Source: Arsukibacterium indicum
Lineage (GTDB): Bacteria; Pseudomonadota; Gammaproteobacteria; Enterobacterales; Alteromonadaceae
DNA: 64,000 nt
Direction: 5' to 3'
Assembly: GCF_019100565.1 (NCBI RefSeq)
Contig: NZ_JAHRID010000009.1
Coordinates: forward strand, 1-64,000
Shown here: piece after piece, positions 38,292 through 47,187 of the stretch
Layout: each line of letters begins with the position of its first letter
Position numbering within the stretch: position 1 is the first letter of the stretch
The notes under the pieces: generated by a model
Told to the model about the DNA's origin: nothing
The model's input: only the letters and a program-made list of their open reading frames with translations
The model's database searches: none
Program-made: the position numbers and the translations under genes

Positions 38292-38843
38292 ATGCGTACC
38301 TTGTTGCTGTGTTTACTTTTGCTTGCTGGCTGTGCCAGCAAGCCACCGCGCTTAATTGTCAGCCCACAGGTGTTCTGGCCACAGGCGCCTTCGCTGCAAC
38401 AAAGCACCTTTAGTTTTTACCTGCTGGATCAACGCTCAAGTTTGAATACCCTGGTAATTGAGCGCGGTGATACCAGTCAGGGCTATGCCACTGCTAATGA
38501 TCTAAGGGCTGAACTGGAGCAAACCGTTGCCGATGCGTTAAGAGCCCGCGGCGCCAATCTGACAGGTCAGGGCAGCCGTTCGCTGACTATTCAGATTAAC
38601 CAGCTACAGGCCAGAGTAAACCAGCGACCACTTGACCATGAAGTGGTAAACAGGGTTACCATGACAGTGCTGGTACAGCATGACGGCAACAGTTTTTCGA
38701 AAGCGTACAGCGGTGACAGCCGGCAAATTGCACCATTCCGGGCCGATATCGCGGTAATTGAGCGGGAATTGCGGGTTCTAACCGAGCAGGTACTGACTGA
38801 CTTATTGCGTGATGAAAGCTGGCAAAAACATCTGAGGGGGTAA
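38292..38843 (+). CDS. YajG-family lipoprotein
   Basis: The 183-residue protein starts with a lipoprotein signal (LLLCLLLLAGCASKPP, acylated Cys about 14) and has the YajG-type beta-rich domain (FSFYLLDQRSS, RSLTIQINQLQARV). In E. coli yajG neighbours ampG, as here with one cyclophilin and one small gene in between. Molecular function is unknown; outer-membrane location is predicted. Confidence 0.82.
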   Translation: MRTLLLCLLLLAGCASKPPRLIVSPQVFWPQAPSLQQSTFSFYLLDQRSSLNTLVIERGDTSQGYATANDLRAELEQTVADALRARGANLTGQGSRSLTIQINQLQARVNQRPLDHEVVNRVTMTVLVQHDGNSFSKAYSGDSRQIAPFRADIAVIERELRVLTEQVLTDLLRDESWQKHLRG

Positions 38844-38847
38844 AACA

Positions 38848-39429
38848 ATGCGAGCAGGCTTGATCTTTATAATGATGCTTTGGGCCATGCCACTGCAGGC
38901 GGGCAAATTTATGCAACCTGACAACCTGTATCCCAGGGTACAACTGGAAACGTCAGCAGGCAATATTGTGCTTGAGCTGGATCGCAGCCGTGCCCCGCTT
39001 ACAGTAAATAACTTCCTAAGTTATGTAAAAAAGAATGCATACAACAACACCGTTTTTCATCGGCTAATTGCCGGTTTTGTGGTGCAGGGTGGCGGTTACG
39101 ATATGCAATTTAATGAAATTGAACAAGGCAAAACCATTTTTAATGAATCCGGTAACGGCTTAACAAACCAGTATGGCAGCATTGCCATGGCGCGGCTGTC
39201 TGATCCTCACAGTGCCAGCAGTCAGTTTTATATTAACCTGGCAGACAATCCCAGCCTTGATCCTGGTTCCCGTTGGGGTTACGCCGTGTTTGGCCGGGTC
39301 ATTACCGGCTTTGATGTCCTGGACAAAATCAACGAACTGGAAACAGAAACCAGTGAAAAACTCGGTTGGCCTGATGTTCCCCGCCAGCCTTTGCTGCTTA
39401 AAACGGTACGCTTACTGCCAACCGAATAA
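38848..39429 (+). CDS. periplasmic cyclophilin-type peptidyl-prolyl isomerase
   Basis: The 193-residue protein has a signal peptide (about 1-18, LIFIMMLWAMPLQA) and the cyclophilin domain: FHRLIAGFVVQGGGYD with the catalytic Arg, SIAMARLSDPHSASSQFYIN, and WGYAVFGRVITGFDVLD. It most resembles PpiA among E. coli proteins. It is four bases after the lipoprotein gene and is probably co-transcribed. Confidence 0.92.
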   Translation: MRAGLIFIMMLWAMPLQAGKFMQPDNLYPRVQLETSAGNIVLELDRSRAPLTVNNFLSYVKKNAYNNTVFHRLIAGFVVQGGGYDMQFNEIEQGKTIFNESGNGLTNQYGSIAMARLSDPHSASSQFYINLADNPSLDPGSRWGYAVFGRVITGFDVLDKINELETETSEKLGWPDVPRQPLLLKTVRLLPTE

Positions 39430-39483
39430 AACCGGCTATACTTGCCTTAATTGTTGTACTTCTGGCAACAGTTGAGGCAAGCA

Positions 39484-39804
39484 ATGTCAGAGCGGTTTAT
39501 TGAACTAAAATCCCAGCAGCTGGTTTACTATGTATCCCGCTTTTTACGTGGTCGGCTGGCCCATAGTGAGCTGCATATTTTTGTCTGGGATACGCTTGAA
39601 GAGTGGTCACAGTTTCATCTGCTGGCAGGCACACCCGGCAGTTTGCGGGAACGTGTTTTCTGGCACCTGCTGCATCAACTGGAATATTGGCCCGCCCATA
39701 GTTTGCAGCATAATCGTCAGTTACGCAGAAATATCCAGGATTGTCTCAGTTTCCTGCGCGGTAAAGGCCATTGCCCGTTAGATTGCATTGGCGTCAGACC
39801 ATAA
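39484..39804 (+). CDS. conserved small protein of unknown function
   Basis: This 106-residue protein (MSERFIELKSQQLVYYVSRF start) is rich in aromatic residues and Leu/His, with no signal peptide or membrane helix. The C-terminus has two Cys (GHCPLDCIG). GAGG lies nine bases before ATG 39484, which I prefer over a TTG at 39451. It lies between the cyclophilin gene and ampG on the same strand. I do not recognise the family. Confidence 0.6.
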   Translation: MSERFIELKSQQLVYYVSRFLRGRLAHSELHIFVWDTLEEWSQFHLLAGTPGSLRERVFWHLLHQLEYWPAHSLQHNRQLRRNIQDCLSFLRGKGHCPLDCIGVRP

Positions 39805-39849
39805 TCACTTGACCTGAATTATCAGCAGGGTAAGCTACCCGAACCGTTT

Positions 39850-41235
39850 TTGTGTCGGATTTCAGCCTTGACCTCTTATTTTTCCTGGCTCTCAGGCCTG
39901 CGTATTTACTTTCAGCGTCAGGTATTAATCATTTTTGTACTGGGCTTTTCCAGTGGTCTGCCACTAATGCTGGTGTTTGGGGTGCTGTCTTTCTGGCTTC
40001 GCGAAGCAGAAGTTTCACGCGCCGATATTGGCTATTTCAGCTGGGTTGCCATGGCTTACGCAGTTAAATGGCTCTGGTCGCCACTGGCTGACAACCTGAA
40101 AATCCCGTTATTTCATCATTTACTTGGCCGACGACGAAGCTGGTTGTTGGTGTCTCAGGTTGCTGTCGCAATAGCGATTTGCTGCATGGCATTTACCGAT
40201 CCACAACAAGATTTAGCCCTGATGGCCGCCCTGGCTGTGTTACTGGCATTTTCGTCCGCTACTCAGGATATTAATGTCGATGCCTATCGGATCGAAATTG
40301 CCGAAGTTGAAATGCAGGCAGCGCTGGCTGCAGCCTACCTAACCGGCTACAGGCTGGCAATGATTCTGGCATCAGCGGGGACGCTGTGGTTAGCCGCATT
40401 GTTTTCACAAAGCAGCGATTATGACTTATCCGGCTGGCAACACGCATACCTGGTTATGGGTTTGTGCATGCTACCGGGTATAATTACTACCCTACTCAGT
40501 AAAGAACCGGTTAGTGTTCTCAAGCAGCAAAACACTGCCCATGGTTCGATGATAACCCGCTTCGCGGCATGGCTGAAGCAAGCCGTCATTGCACCTTTTA
40601 CTGACTTCTTTTCCAGATATAAATGGCACGCCCTGCTTATACTTGCTCTGATCGCCTGTTACCGGATGACAGACGTGGTAATGGGCGTTATGGCCAACGC
40701 TTTCTATGTCGACATGGGGTACAGCAAAGAAGAGGTTGCCAGTGTCTCGAAGATTTTTGGGGTGATCATGACGTTAATCGGGGCCGCCCTTGGCGGTGTA
40801 CTGATTAATCAGTTTGGGATAATGAAAGTATTATTTGCCGGCGCTATTTTAAGCGCAGCGACTAATTTATTGTTTTCTGCCCTGAGCCAGATTGGCTATG
40901 ATTTAATGTGGCTGACACTGGTTATTTCTGCCGATAATTTAAGTGCTGGCATCGCCACCAGCGCCTTTATTGCTTATTTATCGTCTTTAGTAAATCTGGC
41001 TTTCACCGCTACCCAATATGCTATGTTCAGCTCGCTGATGCTGTTGCTACCCAAATTTACCGGCGGCTTTTCCGGACAGTGGGTTGACCAGTTTGGTTAC
41101 AGCACTTTTTTTATGATGACAGCCGCTATGGGCTTGCCGGTGTTGATACTGATCCTGTTACTGGCAAAAGCAGATAGCTCAGGCCGCACAACAAAAGTCA
41201 GTGCAGCAAAAGTCAAAACAGAAGAAATAAGTTAA
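39850..41235 (+). CDS. ampG: AmpG-like muropeptide MFS permease
   Basis: AmpG imports anhydromuropeptides for cell-wall recycling. The protein of about 461 residues has 12 or more membrane segments and AmpG-family motifs: FSSGLPLMLVFGVLSFWL, KWLWSPLADNL, and SSATQDINVDAYRIE. The start is uncertain: TTG 39850 or TTG 39868, with GGTAAG upstream. A strong terminator follows. Position near the yajG-like gene supports the call. Confidence 0.9.
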   Translation: MCRISALTSYFSWLSGLRIYFQRQVLIIFVLGFSSGLPLMLVFGVLSFWLREAEVSRADIGYFSWVAMAYAVKWLWSPLADNLKIPLFHHLLGRRRSWLLVSQVAVAIAICCMAFTDPQQDLALMAALAVLLAFSSATQDINVDAYRIEIAEVEMQAALAAAYLTGYRLAMILASAGTLWLAALFSQSSDYDLSGWQHAYLVMGLCMLPGIITTLLSKEPVSVLKQQNTAHGSMITRFAAWLKQAVIAPFTDFFSRYKWHALLILALIACYRMTDVVMGVMANAFYVDMGYSKEEVASVSKIFGVIMTLIGAALGGVLINQFGIMKVLFAGAILSAATNLLFSALSQIGYDLMWLTLVISADNLSAGIATSAFIAYLSSLVNLAFTATQYAMFSSLMLLLPKFTGGFSGQWVDQFGYSTFFMMTAAMGLPVLILILLLAKADSSGRTTKVSAAKVKTEEIS

Positions 41236-41250
41236 TAAGACATCAGCAAT

Positions 41251-41278
41251 AAAAAAGCCGCTTAATAGCGGCTTTTTT
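41251..41278 (+). terminator. terminator after ampG
   Basis: AAAAAAGCCGC pairs with GCGGCTTTTTT around a 6-base loop, 16 bp after the ampG stop; a textbook terminator, with A- and U-tracts that allow function on both strands. Confidence 0.9.
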
Positions 41279-41339
41279 ATTGTCTTTACTTCTATTATCT
41301 CTACTTCGGGTTTATCTTCATTTTATGCCACTACAGATT

Positions 41340-41582
41340 TCAGGCGCTAAGCACCTGTTTTAACCCTTCAGTCGGATCAACTTCAAGCGCCTGACAATAA
41401 CGGACGTATTCAATAACGTCCAAACGGCGCTCCTGATTCTCAACTTTACCGATAAAAGAATGAGGTGTCCCTAAAATTTCTGACAAACTGCGCATGGTAT
41501 GGCCTTTGTCCTGACGCTGTCGTTTCAACCAGACACAAAGACGCTTATTTTCGTCTGAAATTACACTTTTAGTACCTTTCAT
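41340..41582 (-). CDS. small XRE-family helix-turn-helix protein
   Basis: The 80-residue protein is little more than a helix-turn-helix domain (RSLSEILGTPHSFIGKVENQ, then ERRLDVIEYVRYCQALEVDP). Such proteins act as transcriptional regulators. It diverges from a gene for a 57-residue membrane protein over 251 bp that include a CCCC/GGGG hairpin (41779-41801). The target is unknown. Confidence 0.8.
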   Translation of the reverse strand: MKGTKSVISDENKRLCVWLKRQRQDKGHTMRSLSEILGTPHSFIGKVENQERRLDVIEYVRYCQALEVDPTEGLKQVLSA

Positions 41583-41833
41583 ATTTTTTCTTCTCCCAGC
41601 GTGTTACGCTTTTATTATGATCAACCAGCCTTCCTGCGAAATAAAATCCAAACCTTATTGCCAGTGCAATAAGCAATTTAAAGCAATTAATTAAACCATA
41701 GGATGCGACGAGCGTATAGCTACATGCGTTAAAAAATGTACAACAACTTTACAACAGCAGAATTCAGCGGCGATGATAACCCCATAAATAACCGGGGTTT
41801 GACGCTTCGAATGGGGATTCCGAGGTTAAAAAT

Positions 41834-42007
41834 ATGATTAAGTTATTGTTTGTAATACCGTTATTAATGTGTGTTATCTGGTACCTGTATCTTCAGCAAA
41901 ATAACTGGACGCTGGCGCAGGGAAAAAAAGGTTTTTTATATATTATCAGCTTCAACCTAGTTATCGCGCTGGTTCTGACGATTTTGGTGTTTGCAACCCG
42001 ACCTTGA
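41834..42007 (+). CDS. 57-residue two-helix membrane microprotein
   Basis: The frame reads MIKLLFVIPLLMCVIWYLYL, then QQNNWTLAQGKKG, then a second hydrophobic stretch (FLYIISFNLVIALVLTILVF) and the end ATRP. A GAGG ribosome-binding site lies eight bases upstream and a hairpin follows 26 bp after the stop, so it looks like a complete transcription unit. I know no family for it. Two helices with a short basic loop suggest an inner-membrane hairpin. It was too short for typical ORF cut-offs. Confidence 0.65.
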   Translation: MIKLLFVIPLLMCVIWYLYLQQNNWTLAQGKKGFLYIISFNLVIALVLTILVFATRP

Positions 42008-42032
42008 ACTAAAACAGTGATTTATAAGCGGC

Positions 42033-42053
42033 TTTGCCGGATAATCCGGCAAA
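42033..42053 (+). terminator. hairpin after the microprotein gene
   Basis: TTTGCCGGAT and ATCCGGCAAA form a 10-bp perfect stem with a minimal loop. It lies between the microprotein gene and convergent erpA and could serve both. Confidence 0.7.
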
Positions 42054-42088
42054 ATCGTCTTTATAAATTTACAAAATGGCTACTTTTA

Positions 42089-42430
42089 CTAAACAGAAAA
42101 TGACGAGCCACAACCACATGTGGTGGTTGCATTAGGATTCTGCACGATAAAACGACTACCTTGCAGACCTTCTGTATAATCAACAACCCCGCCCATCAGA
42201 TATTGCAGGCTCATCGGGTCTACTACCATAGACACGCCCTGCTTCTCTACAGTTAAATCGCCGTCATTTACTTTCTCATCGAAGGTAAAACCATACTGAA
42301 AGCCTGAACAACCGCCACCAGTAATATACACCCGTAGTTTCAGGTTCGGATTATCCTCTTCACTTACCAGCAACGCCACTTTGCGGGCTGCTGCATCAGT
42401 AAATTCTAATGGTATTTGCATATCAGACAT
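42089..42430 (-). CDS. erpA: iron-sulfur cluster insertion protein ErpA
   Basis: ErpA is an A-type carrier that delivers Fe-S clusters, including to IspG/IspH and respiratory enzymes. The 113-residue protein has the three conserved Cys: one in [15 protein letters not shown], two in the C-terminal [11 protein letters not shown]. The N-terminus ([20 protein letters not shown]) is typical. It diverges from the ClC channel gene. Confidence 0.96.
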   Translation of the reverse strand: MSDMQIPLEFTDAAARKVALLVSEEDNPNLKLRVYITGGGCSGFQYGFTFDEKVNDGDLTVEKQGVSMVVDPMSLQYLMGGVVDYTEGLQGSRFIVQNPNATTTCGCGSSFSV

Positions 42431-42607
42431 GGGTGCTCCAACAAGGTTACAACAGCGCAGATTATCTAATACCTGACTAATTTATTCAAGTATTATGCCC
42501 CTCTCCACTAAACTTAACTGCAGTAACCATTAACAGCGGTAATTAATATCTGCGTTCTCAAATGCTTATGTTAGACTTAAGCCATCGTTTAATACTCCTG
42601 TTTTTTT

Positions 42608-44311
42608 ATGCGTCGATGGCGAGACTGGCTGCCCGGGTTGCAGCGCCGATTAGCATTACCTCAGACCTCCTTGCAGTTGTGTCTGCTTGGCATGCTTGGC
42701 GGTTTAATTGCTGCCGTGCTGATCATTATTTTCCGACTGGCTATTGTCGCGCTGCAAAGCCTGTTTTTAACTGATGCTGACGATTTCTCCACTGTCGATC
42801 CGGAAATTGTCTGGTTGCTGCCGCTTGGCGGCGCCCTGCTGATTGGGCTTATTGCCCTGATTACCGGCTATCGTCATTACCGGATGGGTATTCCATTTGT
42901 TATTCACCGGATAAAAACCCGCTACGGCATTATGCCATTCAGAAATACCATGAATCAGTTCTTCGGCGGTATTATTGCTTTAGTCAGTGGTTTCTCTGTG
43001 GGACGGGAGGGCCCATCAGTGCATCTGGGTGCTTATGGCGCCAGCACGGTGGGACGATACCTGCAGCTGCCGTACAACAGTGTTCGTATTCTGGCTGGCT
43101 GTGGTATAGCGGCCGGTATTTCTGCTTCCTTTAATACACCGCTGGCAGCAGTAATCTTTGTGATGGAAGTTGTGCTGCGTGAGTATCGTATTCATGTGTT
43201 TATACCAATAATGCTGGCTTCTGTGGTGGGGGCCCTGGCTACTCAACTGGTATTTGGCCATGACAGAGAGTTAGCGTCACTTAATATTGTGGCGATAAAT
43301 ATCTGGCATTTTCCTTACCTTGTTGTCTGCGGTATTGTCTTTGGCGCAGTGGCATTTTTGTTTAATCAGAACTTAATGCGGTTAATCCGTCTGGTGAAAA
43401 ACTGGCCCTTGCTGATCCGGCTGGCGCTGGCAGGCAGCGTAACAGCCGCAGTAGGTTATCTGATCCCGCATGCCATGGGCGCGGAAACCGGCGCCATATT
43501 CAACGCCGTGAATAATCCGACCGATGTTCAGTTATTATTGGTCATATTTATCGGCAAACTCATTCTGACTATTTTTGCGTTGGGCCTGGGCGTTCCCGGA
43601 GGGGTAATAGGCCCGGTATTTGGTATGGGCATTGTACTTGGTACCCTGCTGGCAATTGTACCTGCTATTTTTATCGGCGACAGCAGTACCGCCGGTACCT
43701 ACGCGGTGCTTGGCATGGCCGGGTTAATGGCCGCCACGCTGCATGCGCCGTTGGCCGCGCTGCTGGCTGTTATTGAGCTGGCGTCAAATCAGCAGATTAT
43801 TTTACCGGCAATGGTGGTGATAATTACTGCCTATGTCACCACAGTACAATTTTTTAACAACAAGTCGATCTTTATGATGCAGCTCGACTTTATGCAAATG
43901 CCCTACAAGCTTGCGCCAGCCGACGACATTTTACAAAAAGTGGGGGTGCTGGCATTGCTTAGTAAGGAATATGTGGTGCTGCATAATCCCGATGACAACG
44001 CAGTTCGCCAGCAACTGGCGCAACTGCAACCGCCAGTACAGTTGTTGTTAAAACGCACTGAAGGCGATATCACCGAGTTTGTCGCTGCCAGCTATGACGT
44101 CAGTTTGTCATTGGGGGGTGACAGTGCTATCCATTATCAGAACGTAACCGGCCTGTCTCATCAGGCAACAATGGCTGAAGTATTCGCACTACTGGAAGAT
44201 GAGCGCGATGGTCTGGTGTACATCTATCAGGACTCTCCCACCGAGCCAATTGGCGTTATTCGCTGGGATCAGGTTCGCAGCTTGCTGATTAAACAGAATA
44301 ATTTACTATGA
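42608..44311 (+). CDS. ClC-family chloride channel/antiporter with C-terminal cytosolic domain
   Basis: The 567-residue protein has about ten membrane segments and ClC signatures: a YRMGIPFVIHRI region in place of GSGIP, the gating motif GREGPSVHLGAYGAS, and GVPGGVIGPVFGMG. About 125 C-terminal residues form a soluble region that resembles a degenerate CBS pair, absent from E. coli ClcA. It probably moves Cl-, possibly in exchange for protons. No Shine-Dalgarno is obvious. The stop overlaps hemJ as ATGA. Confidence 0.92.
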   Translation: MRRWRDWLPGLQRRLALPQTSLQLCLLGMLGGLIAAVLIIIFRLAIVALQSLFLTDADDFSTVDPEIVWLLPLGGALLIGLIALITGYRHYRMGIPFVIHRIKTRYGIMPFRNTMNQFFGGIIALVSGFSVGREGPSVHLGAYGASTVGRYLQLPYNSVRILAGCGIAAGISASFNTPLAAVIFVMEVVLREYRIHVFIPIMLASVVGALATQLVFGHDRELASLNIVAINIWHFPYLVVCGIVFGAVAFLFNQNLMRLIRLVKNWPLLIRLALAGSVTAAVGYLIPHAMGAETGAIFNAVNNPTDVQLLLVIFIGKLILTIFALGLGVPGGVIGPVFGMGIVLGTLLAIVPAIFIGDSSTAGTYAVLGMAGLMAATLHAPLAALLAVIELASNQQIILPAMVVIITAYVTTVQFFNNKSIFMMQLDFMQMPYKLAPADDILQKVGVLALLSKEYVVLHNPDDNAVRQQLAQLQPPVQLLLKRTEGDITEFVAASYDVSLSLGGDSAIHYQNVTGLSHQATMAEVFALLEDERDGLVYIYQDSPTEPIGVIRWDQVRSLLIKQNNLL

Positions 44312-44757
44312 CTTTAATCCTGATATACAAAGCACTACACCTTTTCTTTATGGTTGCCTGGTTTGCCGGTATCTTTTATCTACCCAGGTTATTTGTTTAT
44401 CACGCCGAAACCAAAAGTAGCGATTGTGCTGAAACCTTTAAAATAATGGAACGGCGCTTACTGTATTTTGTGACACCTTTTGCCTTGCTTACCCTGGTAT
44501 TCGGCGTGCTGCTGATTGTGGCTTATGGCAAAGCCTGGTTTATTGCCAGCGGCTGGCTGCATATCAAATTATTACTGGTGCTGCTACTTTATGCTTACCA
44601 TGGCTGGTGCTTTAAATTACTGGCAGATTTCAGGCATGACCGCAACCGGCACAGTGCCCGTTTCTACCGGATATTTAACGAATTGCCAGTGCTGATACTG
44701 CTGGCCATTATTTTGCTGGCGACGCTGAAGCCACTACTGCACTTAACTCGCTTTTAA
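44308..44757 (+). CDS. hemJ: protoporphyrinogen IX oxidase HemJ
   Basis: HemJ converts protoporphyrinogen IX to protoporphyrin IX, the penultimate step of haem synthesis. The 149-residue protein has four membrane helices, the first with the conserved His in YKALHLFFMVAWFAGIFYL, followed by PRLFVYH, and KxL-like SGWLHIKLLLVLLLYAYHGW later. It overlaps the ClC gene by four bases. hemL, another haem gene, lies 1.1 kb downstream. Confidence 0.9.
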   Translation: MTLILIYKALHLFFMVAWFAGIFYLPRLFVYHAETKSSDCAETFKIMERRLLYFVTPFALLTLVFGVLLIVAYGKAWFIASGWLHIKLLLVLLLYAYHGWCFKLLADFRHDRNRHSARFYRIFNELPVLILLAIILLATLKPLLHLTRF

Positions 44758-44771
44758 GCGGTGCTTTTGCG

Positions 44772-44777
44772 TATAAT
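44772..44777 (+). promoter_or_regulatory. probable -10 box of pyrB
   Basis: Consensus TATAAT lies 59 bp before the pyrB ATG. The -35 is weak. A GC-rich inverted repeat (GCGCC with GGCGCC near 44793-44808) in the leader could be a regulatory hairpin, but no leader peptide or U-tract was identified. Confidence 0.5.
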
Positions 44778-44835
44778 AGCAGTTACTTTGCGCCCGCTGC
44801 GGCGCCTCATGGCAACTGTTAAGTGAGTACTTACA

Positions 44836-45840
44836 ATGAGCTTCAAAGGCCAGCATATCCTTTCTGTTAAGCAATTTGATCGCGACAATATTTCCCGGAT
44901 TTTTGAAATAGCACGCCAGATGGCACCTTATGCCAGCCGTAAAAAGAGAACCCGGGTGCTTGACGGGGCGATTCTCGGTAATCTGTTTTTCGAGCCAAGC
45001 ACCCGCACCCGGGTCAGTTTTGGCTGTGCTTTTAACCTGTTGGGCGGAGAGGTTCGTGAAACCACGGGGATGGAATCGTCAGCATTGTCTAAAGGCGAGT
45101 CGTTATTTGACACAGCCAGGGTGATTAGCAGTTACAGTGATGTTATTGCTATGCGTCACCCGCAAGCGGGTTCAGTTGCTGAATTTGCTGAAGGTAGTCG
45201 GGTGCCGGTGCTGAACGGTGGCGATGGTGCCAATGAGCACCCTACCCAGGCCCTGCTGGACCTGTTTACTATCGAACGGGAGCTGGCAGCCTCCGGTTTG
45301 CAGATAGATGGCATGCATATCGCGATGGTCGGCGATCTGAAATTTGGCCGTACCGTCCATTCGTTGTCGAAGCTGTTATGTTTGTACCGCAATATTAAGG
45401 TTACGTTGGTATCGCCAGCCGAATTAGCTATGCCGGATGACATTGTCAGCAACCTGGCAGATGCCGGTCATCAACTGGTGATAAGTGACAAACTGGAAGG
45501 CCATTTAAATGCTGATATTGTCTACCAGACCCGGATCCAGGAAGAACGATTTCCATCCAAGGCAGACGCAGACCAGTATCGTGGTAAGTTCCGGTTAAAT
45601 CAGGAGATTTACACCCGCTACTGTAAGTCTAACACTGTTATTATGCATCCGCTGCCACGCGACTCACGAATGGAAGCCAATGAACTGGACAACGACTTAA
45701 ATCTTAACCCCAACCTTGCTATCTTTCGTCAGGCTGACAATGGCGTGCTGGTGAGAATGGCGCTGTTTGCCCTGACTCTTGGCGTGGAAAACATCGTCAA
45801 AGATTACGAATGCGCCGTGCCCTGGTACAGCAATAAATAA
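44836..45840 (+). CDS. pyrB: aspartate carbamoyltransferase catalytic subunit
   Basis: PyrB joins carbamoyl phosphate and aspartate in pyrimidine synthesis. The 334-residue protein shows FFEPSTRTRVSFGCAFNLLG (carbamoyl phosphate site), ALSKGESLFDTARV, NEHPTQALLDLFT and MHPLPRDSRMEAN. It is longer than E. coli PyrB (about 311) and resembles the Shewanella-type enzyme. No pyrI follows; hemL does. Regulation by a PyrI partner is therefore doubtful unless pyrI lies elsewhere. Confidence 0.94.
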   Translation: MSFKGQHILSVKQFDRDNISRIFEIARQMAPYASRKKRTRVLDGAILGNLFFEPSTRTRVSFGCAFNLLGGEVRETTGMESSALSKGESLFDTARVISSYSDVIAMRHPQAGSVAEFAEGSRVPVLNGGDGANEHPTQALLDLFTIERELAASGLQIDGMHIAMVGDLKFGRTVHSLSKLLCLYRNIKVTLVSPAELAMPDDIVSNLADAGHQLVISDKLEGHLNADIVYQTRIQEERFPSKADADQYRGKFRLNQEIYTRYCKSNTVIMHPLPRDSRMEANELDNDLNLNPNLAIFRQADNGVLVRMALFALTLGVENIVKDYECAVPWYSNK

Positions 45841-45906
45841 TGCAGCAACAAGTAAGTCGAAGCAGCAATCAGGCACAACACTTTATAACTTTGAACGGAA
45901 TTTACT

Positions 45907-47187
45907 ATGTCTTTATCTGAAACCCTTTTTCAACGGGCCCAACTTACTATCCCTGGTGGTGTGAACTCTCCCGTGCGTGCCTTTAAAAGTGTCGGTGGAA
46001 CCCCGGTTTTTATTGAACGCGCTGATGGTGCTTACTTATTTGATGTCGATGGCAAGCGCTACATTGACTACATTGGCTCCTGGGGGCCAATGCTGCTGGG
46101 GCATAACCACCCCGCTATTCGTAACGCTGTTATTCAGGCGGCGGCAAAGGGTCTGAGTTTTGGCGCGCCTTGTCCGGCAGAAATCGATATGGCAGAAAAA
46201 ATTGCCAGTCTGGTGCCGTCAATGGCAATGGTGCGGATGGTCAGCTCAGGTACTGAAGCAACCATGAGTGCCATTCGTTTGGCCCGTGGTTATACCGGCC
46301 GTGATACCATTTTAAAATTTGAAGGCTGCTATCATGGCCATGCCGATTCGCTGCTGGTTAAAGCAGGCTCTGGTGCACTAACCTTAGGCGTACCTAACTC
46401 ACCAGGCGTTCCGGCAGACTTTGCCAAATACACCCTTACCTGTGAATTTAATAACCTGGAGCAGGTAGAGCAGATTTTTGCAGAAAAAGGCGCGGATATC
46501 GCCTGTATTATCGTTGAACCCGTGGCAGGCAATATGAATTGCATTCCACCTGAGCCTGGTTTTCTGGAGGGCCTGCGCCAGATTTGCGATCGCTATCAGA
46601 GCGTGCTTATTTTTGATGAAGTCATGACGGGCTTCCGGGTTGCACTTGGTGGTGCTCAGGCGGTATACGATGTAACGCCGGATCTGACAACACTTGGTAA
46701 AATCATTGGCGGCGGTATGCCGGTCGGTGCATTCGGTGGTAAGCGCGCTATTATGGAGCATATTGCTCCACTGGGTCCGGTGTATCAGGCCGGTACGTTA
46801 TCCGGTAACCCTATTGCGATGGCTGCGGGCCTGGCTGCTCTTAGTGAAATCAGCAAGCCAGATGTATTTGAAAAGCTCAGTACCAAAACCAGTCAGCTAA
46901 TCACCGGTTTAAGTGCAGCAGCCCAGCAGCACGGTGTGCCGATGACCTTTAATCAGGTTGGCGGCATGTTTGGCTTTTTCTTCAGTAGTGAAGCCCGGGT
47001 CAGCAATTTCCAGCAGGCAACACAATGTGACGCGGCGGCTTTTAAACACTTTTTCCATTTAATGCTGCAGCAGGGTATTTATCTGGCACCCTCAGCATTT
47101 GAAGCGGGCTTTTTATCGCTGGCTCACAGTGATGATGATCTCGCCGCAACGATAGACGCCGCTGCAAAGAGTTTTGCTGCGCTTTAA
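45907..47187 (+). CDS. hemL: glutamate-1-semialdehyde 2,1-aminomutase HemL
   Basis: HemL makes 5-aminolevulinate from glutamate-1-semialdehyde in the C5 haem pathway. The 426-residue PLP enzyme has [19 protein letters not shown], the aminotransferase signature [12 protein letters not shown], and the PLP Lys in [17 protein letters not shown]. Its last four bases overlap the convergent regulator gene. Confidence 0.97.
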   Translation: MSLSETLFQRAQLTIPGGVNSPVRAFKSVGGTPVFIERADGAYLFDVDGKRYIDYIGSWGPMLLGHNHPAIRNAVIQAAAKGLSFGAPCPAEIDMAEKIASLVPSMAMVRMVSSGTEATMSAIRLARGYTGRDTILKFEGCYHGHADSLLVKAGSGALTLGVPNSPGVPADFAKYTLTCEFNNLEQVEQIFAEKGADIACIIVEPVAGNMNCIPPEPGFLEGLRQICDRYQSVLIFDEVMTGFRVALGGAQAVYDVTPDLTTLGKIIGGGMPVGAFGGKRAIMEHIAPLGPVYQAGTLSGNPIAMAAGLAALSEISKPDVFEKLSTKTSQLITGLSAAAQQHGVPMTFNQVGGMFGFFFSSEARVSNFQQATQCDAAAFKHFFHLMLQQGIYLAPSAFEAGFLSLAHSDDDLAATIDAAAKSFAAL

